A stretch of DNA of 64,000 nucleotides from Phaseolus vulgaris. Taxonomy: Eukaryota > Streptophyta > Magnoliopsida > Fabales > Fabaceae. This document shows positions 55,262-64,000 of this stretch, one piece after another. The notes below the pieces were generated by a model. It saw nothing but the letters and a program-made list of their open reading frames with translations. It ran no database searches and was not told where the DNA came from. The stretch is taken from the NCBI RefSeq assembly GCF_000499845.2, contig NC_023750.2, forward strand, positions 29,003,652 to 29,067,651, written 5' to 3'. Within the stretch, counting starts at the first letter, position 1; each line of letters begins with the position of its first letter. Made by a program: the position numbers and the translations under genes.

Positions 55262-55512
55262 TGATTTATGAATGCGGTTTTTACCAAGACCGCATTCATA
55301 AATCCTAAACCCCAAACCCACTCCCTAATTCAGAATAATATACAAATGCGGTTACCTAAAATGACCGCATTTGTAAATGTGATTTATGAATGCGGTCATA
55401 GAACCGCATTTGTAAATTCCAAATTTACGAATGCGTGCTGATCAAATGCGGTTCTATGACCGCATTTGTAAATTGAAAATAGCCGCATTTGTTTTACATA
55501 TCTGCACTAGTG
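55215..55512 (+). repeat. Right subterminal repeats and terminus of CACTA-2
   Basis: At least four hairpin pairs built from TTTACAAATGCGGT/ACCGCATTTGTAAA and a variant TTTATGAATGCGGT, ending ATATCTGCACTAGTG. Confidence 0.9.
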
Positions 55513-56020
55513 TTGGCAAGCAATCATCCTTTCAGGAAGAGTAAAAGGAGATTCCTAAAAAACAGAGTTGAATTGGATGACCCACCTTATTTCTTAAATG
55601 GGAACCAATTATGGGAGTTTCTCCATGACTTTCCTAAAGTCATAGATGCCATTTGAAACAATGTTTGGATATGGACAATATCATAATTGGATCAAATGAT
55701 CAATATTTTGGGATCTAACATATTGGAAGGACAATTTGTTAAGGCATAACCTTATGTTATGCACATAATTTTTTTCTTTTGATAATGTCTTCAACACTAT
55801 AATGAATGTTAAGGATAAAACGAAGGACAATAAAAAGAAAATAATGGATGTCACTGAATTATGTCTAAATGAAGACTTGGAGTTGCTTCAGTTATAAAAT
55901 GGAAAGTTAGCAAATGCAAAGACCAACTACACATTCTTAACTAAAGATGGTAAATCAATTTATAAATGGATCAACGAGTTAAAGATGTCAGATGGTTATG
56001 CCACTTGAAAAGATGTTAGA
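55513..56020 (+). pseudogene. Old CACTA transposase, fragment 4
   Basis: It continues fragment 3. Readable blocks include FRKSKRRFLKNRVELDDPPYFLNG, LWEFLHDFPKVIDA and, in other frames, the degraded homolog of the D-V-M-H region (about 55750), DNVFNTIMNVK and KWINELKMSDGYA (about 55960-56010). Similarity stops near 56020; the DUF4218 part and the 3' end of this element are not recognisable. Confidence 0.8.
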
Positions 56021-56838
56021 TGAAACCTTTAGACGATCTTCCATCCATTAGACCATACGTCTAAAATAGTTTTGATGATAACAAACACTATAAGCAAGGC
56101 GAACAATACAAATGACATACAATGTCTATACAAAATCTCATGGAGCAAAGCTAAAAGCATAAAGTGTTAGAGAAAGCAAACACAAATAACAAACGATGAA
56201 AGCTCTACAACATATCAGACGATGATGCGTGTTGGACGATTTTCAAAGGGAAGCTCACAAACTCAGTGTTTACATTCTATAACTACTCTTAAATGTTTTC
56301 TATACTCGTTTTGATATTGTGAATTCATTGAAAATAAATTAAATCAAAATGAACTATTTAAACCAACAATAGAATGTATTTACAAATTGATTTAAAATGT
56401 AAGGCACAATTGATTTTATCAAAATACAATGTGATTTAATGTTTCAATGAAGAAATATGATTTCCTAAGTGATTATAAATTTATTTCCAATACAACTCTA
56501 CACTAATGATTAATTTTAGATTGTATAAGAAATTTTTTGAACATTTAGTGTTTTAAACTGGAAAGGTTTCGAAAAACATAGTATATTCCTATCATGATTT
56601 ACTTGTAACCCACTCAGCTATGATCTAAGTTTCTTCAAATTATCTTTTTGAAAGCTCTCTTCCATTTTTTGTGATGTGGAAATGTAGAGATACAAATTCA
56701 AACTTGAATTGTCCCTGGGAGATGAAGAAAAGGTCTCACAAATCATAATCTTCTTCAAGCGATCATATACCCCACGAGACAATCCATGGAGGGTAGACAT
56801 TCTTGTTTTGAATGTCTTGTGCAACTTTTCTCTTTACC

Positions 56839-56894
<56 letters not shown>

Positions 56895-57657
56895 CACATA
56901 TAAAGAATTAATAAAAAGATAGATAACAAAACAATTGAAAATTGCACCTTAAATATAAATTTATCTTACCTTGAAGGCAGGTATAATCATTCTCTCAACA
57001 CTAGATATAACAGTCCAACCAAGGAGTTAAAATTAATAAAACTTATTGTTTGATTATGTAAACATCCAAGTGTTTTTTTTAATCTAACGTTGAAAATTTT
57101 ATGAGAATGGGGATAAAAACCTATCAAAGACTTAGTAGATCGAAATTGTGAGTATTTGTCTTTATGTAGCTATGTAAGCAATTATTTAGGTAGATATAAA
57201 ATAAGTAATTTCGTTTGTATACTATTTCTATATGTATGCAATTATTTAGATAATTATTGAATGGTATGACATAGATGCTTTAAGTATGGAGCTTGTAGGA
57301 GGTCATTTACAGGGTAATTTTACTAATTGTTGAATGCATAAGGAGGAGACTTCTTGAATCCTATTTGTTTATGTCTTGAATAGTAAATATGGTCTAATGA
57401 CCAATTTTTTTCATAACAAATACATAATTTAGCATGCTCACTCTTGATTCTAACACAATACCAAGCATATAAGAGACTTATGAAATGAATGCTAAGTAGC
57501 TTTCTTATTATATTATTGAGTTAGAATATACAAAGGAGATTTAGTGGTAAATGGTCACTATAAAGTAACAAAGTATCAACCCATCAAGTCTATAGTAATT
57601 TTACTCTTTTAAATAATTAAATGAGAAGAAATTTTGATAAGTTTTCATAGTAATAAT
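56021..57657. other. AT-rich intergenic DNA without recognised gene
   Basis: No coding homology seen. The only clear structure is a dinucleotide tract at 56843-56892. Confidence 0.5.
56843..56892. repeat. (TA)n microsatellite, about 25 units
   Basis: Pure TA tract of about 50 bp. It would form a cruciform or hairpin readily and be polymorphic. Confidence 0.95.
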
Positions 57658-57885
57658 TTATTTTTGTAGCTTGGCTTGGAAGAAAACTTTGACAAAATAA
57701 AACCTCGGTATATACTCTATAGTTCCTTCTTCAAAATACCCATAATGAGAATCTGACATGTTCCACAAATCCCTATTCACTTTGTACACTAATCTTTTAT
57801 TGATTTCTTTGAACCCCAAGTAATGTGTTATGCCTGATTTTAGTGGGAGATTGATTATTTTGTTTGCGCATAACATCACCCTCAA
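57658..57885 (-). CDS. Unidentified 70-75-codon ORF, possible gene fragment
   Basis: The frame has balanced, protein-like composition (SGITHYLGFKEINKRLVYKV, then EEGTIEYIPRFYFVKVFF) rather than the skew of shadow ORFs nearby. The first codon of the open frame is TTG; the first ATG is three codons later (about 57876). It overlaps no recognised transposon. I do not recognise the family. No promoter or flanking exon was seen, so it may be a pseudogene exon or chance. Confidence 0.25.
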   Translation of the reverse strand: MRVMLCANKIINLPLKSGITHYLGFKEINKRLVYKVNRDLWNMSDSHYGYFEEGTIEYIPRFYFVKVFFQAKLQK

Positions 57886-59924
57886 ACCACAAAATCAATG
57901 TTGGATTCTCTCAAATTTTCATTGAGAAATAAGTATTTATTGTTGGACATGATTTTCGTGTTGGAATAGAAGGTTGTTGGTTGTGATGTTGTTCGAGCCC
58001 ATGGTTGTGACGACAACAAGGAGATGGTTAAGGTAAGTGAGGTTAAGAGTGCATGATGAGTAACACGACACGAAAGTTGACACTTTATATAAGTTCTAAT
58101 AGAGTAATTACTATGTCAGTCCTAATTTCAAGTCACCTAGTATCTTCTATGTCACATAAAAGTGTAAAAGACATAATAAATATTTATTATATTAGTTCAA
58201 ACTAAAATAGGTGGAGTACTAGTGTCATAATATCTATCATTAAATCCTATTTTTTCATTAGTGGTAGTTGTAGACCGTTAAGGTGTAGTTGCATATGGAT
58301 TCATTCAAGATGCAACTTGTGTATTAATTTTGTTTTCAACATTCAAAAACCAACAATATACATGATGTATGCATAATTATAATCATTCATTTGTATATTC
58401 TCCAAAAATAAGTTGGGTTATTAACATATGGATTCTTAAGTGAGGATTTGTTAGCACCTTAACCACAATTTTATCTAGTGAAAGTTTGAATAATTAACAA
58501 AATTGTTCTTAAACACTTAATAAACGACATAATCAAAACAACATGATCATTTAAAACTTAAATTAGCCACTCTAAGAGAGTAACCTTACATATTGCTTCA
58601 TTCACTTATTCTTTGCTCCAAGAACCTTTGATTTTGGATTTCATATCAAACCCATGTTCATTGCTTTAAGTGATAATCACATCACAATCGCTTCAAGTGA
58701 TTATTATTAAACTATTATTTTTCCTCTTGTTTGACGTGTGTAATAATTTTTTTTAAGCAAGAAGTGAACAAGCTCACATAAAACAGGATTTATATAACTA
58801 AACAAAATGTTATTTTTTCTTTGAACACTCTTTGTTCCATTTTAAAACGACATATTTTCATCCAAACAAAACTTGCTTAGGGCAACCATATATTTGTTTA
58901 AGCGGTCAAATAATTTTATGATGAATCATATCATCACAATTTATGACAAATTTTTTATTTAATATGTAGTTTTTTAAAAAAAACACGTGTTTGTGACAAC
59001 ATCTAGTGTCACAATTTATGATGGATTAATTTTTCTGCAATGAAAATTTTGTAATAACATAGATTTTTGTCTCAAATTGATATTTTTGTATACATCATTT
59101 ATATGTTTGTGATGAATTTTTTTTTTTTTCAAAAATTTAAATTTGTAAGTAATGCAAATACAACTTTCTTTATTGTATGTTATTTAAAAATACACTATCT
59201 ATACAAGACAATCTCACAAGGAGGAGTAATTAACAAATTGAAAATGATGTTAGGTGTATATTTTGTTTGATGGAGGAAGAAGTTCTTTACTTGTCTTTTC
59301 TCCCAATTAATGTAGAAAAATTGTTATGGTGGTCAATCTTTATATTGTCATATCAAATATTATAACAGGTAGTTACTATCAACATAATTTAGGAAAGGAA
59401 GTTTATAGGAAAGATAAATGGAAAATACTATGATTTGTAGTGGTTTAATGCTTGTGTAGGAAAAAAATAATTGTATTTTTCAAGATAAATAAATCCACCA
59501 ATATAGTGGTATGGCAAATACAATTTTATTTTTGACATGGAATAATAAGAAACATGTATGTCACATTTTCATATAGTGTATTGCATTGGCTTGTGCCTAA
59601 CTAGATAAGCTATAATACTTATTATATTGAACAACCAATAACAAATGCAACCATCACGAAAGAAAGTCATAAATCAATGGGCAGTATTGAAACACAGATG
59701 ATACCTAGTAGTACAGTTAAAATGAAAATGGGTTTATTTTCGGGATGGGAACAAAGTAGTAAGTTGAAGGAAGAATAATTCATTTGGGATCTTTTAGTTC
59801 TCTTACAAATATTTGGAAGTATTGTGGCTTTAATTACACCTTGTGTATAAAAGATATAATGGTGATTTTTAATACTTGAGCATATAAACACCTCTAACAA
59901 AAATATAAAAATGGCTTTCAAATA
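57886..59924. other. AT-rich intergenic DNA
   Basis: No gene recognised. TGTCACAATTTATGATGGA and TCATCACAATTTATGAC-type words recur in both orientations at about 58915-59130 and may be the remnant of a small DNA transposon; the ends could not be fixed. Confidence 0.4.
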
Positions 59925-60335
59925 ATAGTGTTGACTAAACTGCAACGCTATTAAAGTTGGTTTGATACAAAAGGTTTTTTTTAAAAAAAATAAAAAATGT
60001 AAAATTATTTTTAAATGATTTATCTGTGAAGTAGTATAGTTGGCTTAATGTTACACACTAATATAATTGACTTAGCTAACTCTAACTTTACACTAACTAT
60101 TTTTAATTTTTTAATAAATAAATATTTGTATTATTGTCAAATTAGTGTGAGCAATAAAGTTCGTTTAATTTTGGACACTAATGTCAATTTAGCTAACTTG
60201 AAATTGACGCTAACTATTTTTAATTTTTTTATAATTAAACATATTTGTGTTACTGTCATACTAGTGTCAACTAAGTCAACGCTAACTAAAATAAATATTA
60301 AAAATAAAAAAAGTTAGCGTTGACCTAGTATTTTT
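59925..60335. repeat. Small repeat unit with two 120-bp tandem copies
   Basis: Two copies of a 120-bp unit (about 60035-60155 and 60155-60275; ACACTAAT at 60055 recurs at 60175, TAACTATTTTTAATTTTTT in both). GTCAACGCTAAC-type words stand near the right end and TGTTGACTAAACTGCAACGC near the left, in opposite sense. It may be a non-autonomous DNA element. Confidence 0.5.
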
Positions 60336-60339
60336 TTAT

Positions 60340-62177
60340 AAAAATCATGTTAGAGATCACTATGAGCTTTGGCATCTCAACTAAGTTTATACCCTAAAGT
60401 TCAACAGTCACATGTCATTACATGAAATAGTTCATCAAAGAGAAAAAAAAACAAGAACAAAAAAACATGGGGCCAAACCAAACAATGCTTAAAAATACAT
60501 TCTCTTAAAAAAAAATTATACAAAAGGAAACAAATGGAAGTGACACCTATTATGAAGAAACTCCAAACTAATTACATGAGGAAGAGAATTTAACCACTTA
60601 AAGTCCAATATTGTATCAATCCCAAAATTAACAAGTTTATTTGCAGAGTTATTTCTTTCATAATAAAAGGGAGATATCTTAAACTCTATAGCATCACAAC
60701 TCTTCATGCATTTCCTCCATTTACCCTTAAGATTCCACAAAGTAGTGACACATCAAAGAAGAATCACACTTTAACCACACACGCTTATAGCCACTAGCCC
60801 AAGAGGTCTTAATAGCCAAAATGGCATACATAAGCTAACGTAATCACATTAACTCCCTCTAAAAATGCCTCCACAAGTAGCATGACCTAGATAACCTCTA
60901 GCAACCCCATTCGCTTAATTTTGATCCATCTCACATCCAAGGATCTTTCAAATGACTTGAATAGTCCTCATTCTTTTTCTTGGCCTTGTTTGACTATCAA
61001 AGAACTTTAAAATAGAAAATTTAGTTCTATCATTATTCATAGATTTTTTCTGGAAAGAGTTACCTGATAATTTGATGTAACCTTTAATAATGTGTATGGC
61101 CCAATCCAGATTTATACTTTGTTGAAATGTAACATCTTTTCTCATTTTCCATAACATTCAAAGAAAATAGGTAAGAACAACAAGGCAAATATCTTTCACC
61201 AAAGGGTTACCTCCAAATTTAATAAACTGAATAATATCACCAGAAGAGGAGAAATGCATACCAAAAAACACATGTTGTAGCAAATACCAAATTTGAAAGG
61301 CCATATTACTTTCGAAAAAAGATGTGAAAAGTCCTCTCCTCCTACTAGCTACATAAGGAACACAAGCATTCTATTGTGTGATAGCTTCTAGAAAACCAAA
61401 GTTTTTGCAGGAGGAATGAAATTCACCCAAATTAACCTTCCCTAATCATAAGAATTATGATAATTTAGAAAGAAGTTCCTAACAAACTTTAGACTTGGAA
61501 AACCAAATCATCCAAAGACCAATTAGAAATGCCATGAAACTCATTAACAATAAAATTGTTAAGATTTTCTAACAAGGAATATTGTACAAAGGATGAGATA
61601 AAGACTAGTTATTACCATCTCAAGCATGTAAAAAGTTAACAAAAGGTTTCAACCTCTCCACACTAAGAACACCAGTTAGTTGAGAAATGAAACTACTATA
61701 ACACTATTTATCATTCGAGAAGTTGATTTAATCACCATTCCCCACGGTCCAATTAGTATTGTCCAAAATAGTATTATACTAGTTGTTACTTCCAAGCCAA
61801 ATCAAAGAAGATTTATATCAAGTGATCTTCTTATATTTTGATTTTAAGAATTTGGATCTCATATGAAAAGCTCCAAGTCATGAAGCTATAAGATAAGTCC
61901 CAAACTAATCTAAGAAAATAAGTTGTGTTTTCAACTTGAATATTCACAACTTGTTGACCACCTTCAAGCTTACTAGTGAACAATTAACTTTATTTAGCAG
62001 TGATCAAACATTGCTTGTTATCACTAGTCCAAATGAAATTCCTAAACCATATATCCACCACTTTAAGATGACTAATTGGCCACCTATAAATCTAAAATCT
62101 ATAAGAAAGAGCACCAACAATGAATGAATTCATTAGTTGAATTCTACCCTTCATATTAAGAGCTTTACCTTTCCAAG
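60340..62177 (-). mobile_element. LINE-2: decayed plant LINE, RT C-terminus to RNase H
   Basis: On the minus strand, from 62177 downward: the post-RT block WKGKALNMKGRIQLMNSFIV (62173-62114) and WPISHLKVVDIWFRNFIW, a zinc-binding region (about 61400-61100), then an RNase H domain (about 60920-60516) and a 3' tail to about 60340. Multiple stops and shifts. It is cut at 62177 by the copia-2 LTR, so its RT palm should lie beyond the right edge of the window. Confidence 0.82.
60516..61157 (-). pseudogene. LINE-2 linker and RNase H domain
   Basis: Frame 61157-60948 (LWKMRKDVTFQQSINLD) leads into an RNase H with ANGVARGYLGHATCGGIFRG-like and WLKCDS-like blocks, then frame 60740-60516 with YYERNNSANKLVNFGIDT, the C-terminal part of a plant LINE RNase H. 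Three or more stops interrupt it. Confidence 0.75.
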
Positions 62178-62450
62178 TGTTGAGTGTGAAGCCATGACCA
62201 ATTGGGCTGGGCTGACTAGACACCATGTTTTAGTGAGTGAGCTTAATTATTGTGTCCCCTCTATAATCTCTATTTAAAAGATCTTTGTGCTTGTAATAAA
62301 ATTGTAACAAACAGAATGAAAACCTAATTAGTTGCCTGTGGACGTAGGTTGCAGATTGGCGACTGAACCACGTTAAATCATGTGTTGTTTATTTTCTGCA
62401 GTTGATTCGTGATTGTGTTTGTGTTGCTTCCGCATGCGTTTTCCCCATCA
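62178..62450 (+). repeat. 5' LTR of copia-2 (273 bp)
   Basis: Starts TGTTGAGTGTG and ends CCCCATCA, directly before AGTGGCATTAGAGC. TATTTAAAAG at 62271-62280 is a plausible TATA box. Size and layout suit a Tork-like copia element. Confidence 0.8.
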
Positions 62451-62467
62451 AGTGGCATTAGAGCTTG
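62451..62467 (+). other. Primer-binding site of copia-2
   Basis: AGTGGCATTAGAGCTTG directly after the LTR. It is a variant of the initiator Met-tRNA complement found in copia elements. Confidence 0.6.
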
Positions 62468-62532
62468 GTTTGTTTACACACTAGAGATCCTATCAGCAAA
62501 AATTAATCGACGAGACGTGAAAATTGTGGCTA

Positions 62533-62703
62533 CAGCGGTGTCCCAAAGCTAGGGTTTTGCAAGGGCGGTAGCGACATCCCAAAGTTAGGGTTTCACAGGG
62601 GCGGCAGCGGCGTCCCAAAGCTAGGGTTTCGCAAGAGCGGCAACGACATCCCAAAGCTAGGATTTCGCAGGGGTGGCATCCGCGTCCCAAAGCTGGGGTT
62701 GCG
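62533..62703 (+). repeat. 36-bp tandem array in the copia-2 leader
   Basis: Five imperfect copies of a 36-bp unit marked by TCCCAAAGCTAGGGTTTCGC and GGGCGGCAGCG. GC-rich in an AT-rich region. The minus-strand frame over it is a by-product of the period being divisible by three. Confidence 0.9.
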
Positions 62704-62977
62704 TGTGTGTTCTGCAAATGTGTTGGTCTGAGACGACACGGAGTGCAGTGTGACGGCGGTAACCAGCGACGGTGGTGGTGCAGTGCGGAGCGCGAATAGT
62801 GGCAGTGCATGTCCTGGTAGCTACGGTCCAGTGCGGCGGAGCTCAAATGCAGTGGGGACTACGACTAGGTCTGTTTGTGAGTGATTTTGGGTGGTGCAAT
62901 TTTTGTGTTCTTGATTTAAAAAAAAATGGCCAAGATCTGAAATTAGTTGCACTAAGTATCTTGTCTAGTCGTTTGAG

Positions 62978-63626
62978 ATGGCAGAAGACGGGAAGTTCCA
63001 AATTGAAAAAATCGATGGTACAAATTTCAATTGGTGAAAAATGCAAATTTAGGATTTGCCAGTTCAGTTACTAAGCACATCAATAAAATGAATTCGATCT
63101 TATCCAAACATACATCAGTGGGCATTAAGTTCGATGATGAAGTTCAAGCTTTACTACTGATATCGTCATTACCTGACGGTTGGTCCAGAACGGTTACAAC
63201 AATTACCAGTTTAACAGGACCCGATGGATTCACTTTTGAGAAGATTCGTGATCTCGTTCTTGGCGAGAACGTCAGAATAAGGAGTTCTGGGGAATTATCT
63301 AGTGAATCGCTAAATGTCATTAGAGGTAAGAGAAATATCAGAGGTAGTGGGAGCAAAATCAGAAGAAAGAGTTAGTCAAAGACTCAGGATTGCTCAAGTG
63401 TAACATGTTGGAATTGCAAGGAGGTGGGGCATTTCAGGAATCAATGCCCAAATGATAAACAAGTCAGCATTGCACAAGATTTTGCGGACGAGGACCTTTT
63501 AGTCTGTTGCGCGGATAGCAGTGTGGATTCCTGGGTCATGGATTCTGATGCTTCATTTCATGCTACCCACAACAGTGAAGCATTACAAAATCTAGTTATT
63601 AGGGACTTTGGAGAGGTAAGACTAGC
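62978..63626 (+). pseudogene. copia-2 Gag and protease start (internally deleted, broken)
   Basis: MAEDGKFQIEKIDGTNFNW (62978) starts the copia gag, then a TGA. About 80 residues of the usual gag core are missing, as the next recognisable part is HINKMNSILSKHTSVGIKFD. Frame 63031-63375 includes FDDEVQALLLISSLPDGW and KIRDLVLGENVR. After a stop at 63375, frame 63424 has the zinc knuckle CWNCKEVGHFRNQC (about 63408-63449) and the protease start SWVMDSDASFHATHN, in which the catalytic D-S-G is D-S-D. CACTA-3 interrupts it at 63627. Confidence 0.85.
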
Positions 63627-63647
63627 CACTACAAGAAAAAAGCGAAT

Positions 63648-63905
63648 TACATACAGATTATTACATACGGATCAAAATTCGTATGTAAAATCAACATTAT
63701 ATACGGATTTTTACATACGGATCAAAATCCGTATGTAAAATCAACATTACATACGGATTAAATTCCGTATGTAAAATCAACATTACATACGGATTAAATT
63801 CCGTATGTAAACAGGTATTACATACGTATGTAATTTTTGGCGCCATGGAGCGTGAATCAAAATCCGTATGTAATAGGTTTACATACGGATTTTTTCCGTA
63901 TGTAA
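63648..63905 (+). repeat. Palindromic subterminal array of CACTA-3
   Basis: About seven palindromes of the form ACATACGGAT-ATCCGTATGT, several separated by AAAATCAACATT to give a direct period of about 40 bp. Confidence 0.88.
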
Positions 63906-63940
63906 ATATTAGCACCATAAAATAAAATTAGCAGTGAATG

Positions 63941-64000
63941 GGATTCGAAGCCAGGTTCCTTCAGCAATCCTTCAGCAACCAAGTAAAATTTAACCACTAC
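63941..64000 (-). other. tRNA-like (pol III box-like) sequence inside CACTA-3
   Basis: On the minus strand GTAGTGGTTAA (64000-63990) resembles a tRNA D-arm and GGCTTCGAATCC (63952-63941) resembles a T-arm or B box, with correct relative order. It is not a full tRNA. TCCTTCAGCAA is repeated between them (63957-63978). Confidence 0.4.

Larger units (their letters stand above)
47754..55512 (+). mobile_element. CACTA-2: second copy of the CACTA-1 family, complete (7759 bp)
   Basis: CACTAGTACA at 47754 and TGCACTAGTG ending at 55512, with TTG duplicated at 47751-47753 and 55513-55515. Its target is the old CACTA transposase gene, which resumes at 55513. Gene content and order match CACTA-1 with high identity throughout. 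Left subterminal repeats are longer and cleaner than in CACTA-1. The transposase carries one stop and the second gene one, so this copy is closer to intact for the transposase. Confidence 0.96.
62178..64000 (+). mobile_element. copia-2: Ty1/copia element, 5' part, interrupted by CACTA-3
   Basis: LTR 62178-62450, a primer-binding-like site, a leader with a tandem array, then gag with protease start up to 63626. CACTA-3 begins there and copia-2 would resume beyond the window. It inserted in LINE-2. Candidate target duplication is CCAAG (62173-62177); the partner is not visible. Confidence 0.83.
63627..64000 (+). mobile_element. CACTA-3: left end of another CACTA family, continues beyond window
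   Basis: CACTACAAGAAAAAAGCG at 63627 is a classic plant CACTA terminus. AGC at 63624-63626 would be the 3-bp duplication. Subterminal repeats (63648-63905) are palindromic TTACATACGGAT/ATCCGTATGTAA pairs, unrelated to the CACTA-1/2 array. The other end is not in the window, so size and coding content are unknown. Confidence 0.82.

Noticed and set aside
62493..62846. Minus-strand ORF with 12-residue Cys/Leu repeats
   Set aside because: A by-product of the 36-bp tandem array; lies in the copia-2 leader on the wrong strand.

Overview
The window reads as plant nuclear heterochromatin, most likely pericentromeric DNA of a legume. The legume placement is an inference from the overall look of the element families and is not proven. 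I found no convincing host gene, no rRNA or complete tRNA gene and no CRISPR. Almost everything that can be recognised is transposable-element DNA, layered by repeated insertion of elements into elements. Most boundaries below rest on terminal motifs plus target-site duplications (TSDs) that can be read directly.

Left block (1-20482). A Ty3/gypsy element on the minus strand (gypsy-1, running off the left edge, LTR at 2478-3521) abuts the gag of a second, plus-strand Ty3/gypsy element of Tat type (gypsy-2). Gypsy-2 carries gag/protease, RT, RNase H and integrase remnants, a tandem-repeat tract, two antisense ORFs and a 3' LTR at 19640-20482. A 7.6 kb CACTA transposon (CACTA-1, 4111-11687, TSD GTA) sits inside its protease region. 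A 5'-truncated LINE (LINE-1, minus, about 20524-24360), an AT-rich stretch and a solo LTR (25024-25910, possible TATGC duplication) follow.

Central block (27900-56020). One old, decayed CACTA transposase gene survives as four collinear fragments (34141-34452, 35510-35919, 47025-47753, 55513-56020). They are separated by a solo LTR (34453-35509, TSD GTTAT), a gypsy element (gypsy-4, 35920-47024) and a second copy of the young CACTA family (CACTA-2, 47754-55512, TSD TTG). Just upstream of the first fragment lies a copia/Sirevirus-like element without pol (copia-1, 27900-34135, TSD ATAAT). Gypsy-4 is itself interrupted by gypsy-3 of the same RT-less family (37734-42907, TSD ACTTG, 700-bp LTRs with one difference noticed) and by another solo LTR (43046-44065, TSD AGGTT).

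Right block (56021-64000). Low-complexity intergenic DNA with a (TA)n tract is followed by a small repeat unit with 120-bp tandem copies and by a decayed LINE (LINE-2, minus). LINE-2 is cut by a plus-strand copia element (copia-2, LTR 62178-62450). At 63627 the copia is entered by the left end of a third CACTA family that continues past the window.

How the parts relate. CACTA-1 and CACTA-2 carry the same two genes: a TNP2-type transposase, and a multi-exon second gene ending in a ULP1-like protease domain. Each copy is broken in a different way. Gypsy-3 and gypsy-4 lack reverse transcriptase but share leader architecture with gypsy-1, so they were probably mobilised in trans by a gypsy-1-like element. 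By-eye LTR divergence (gypsy-3 about 0.1%, gypsy-4 about 2%, copia-1 about 5%) agrees with the nesting order of gypsy-3 inside gypsy-4.
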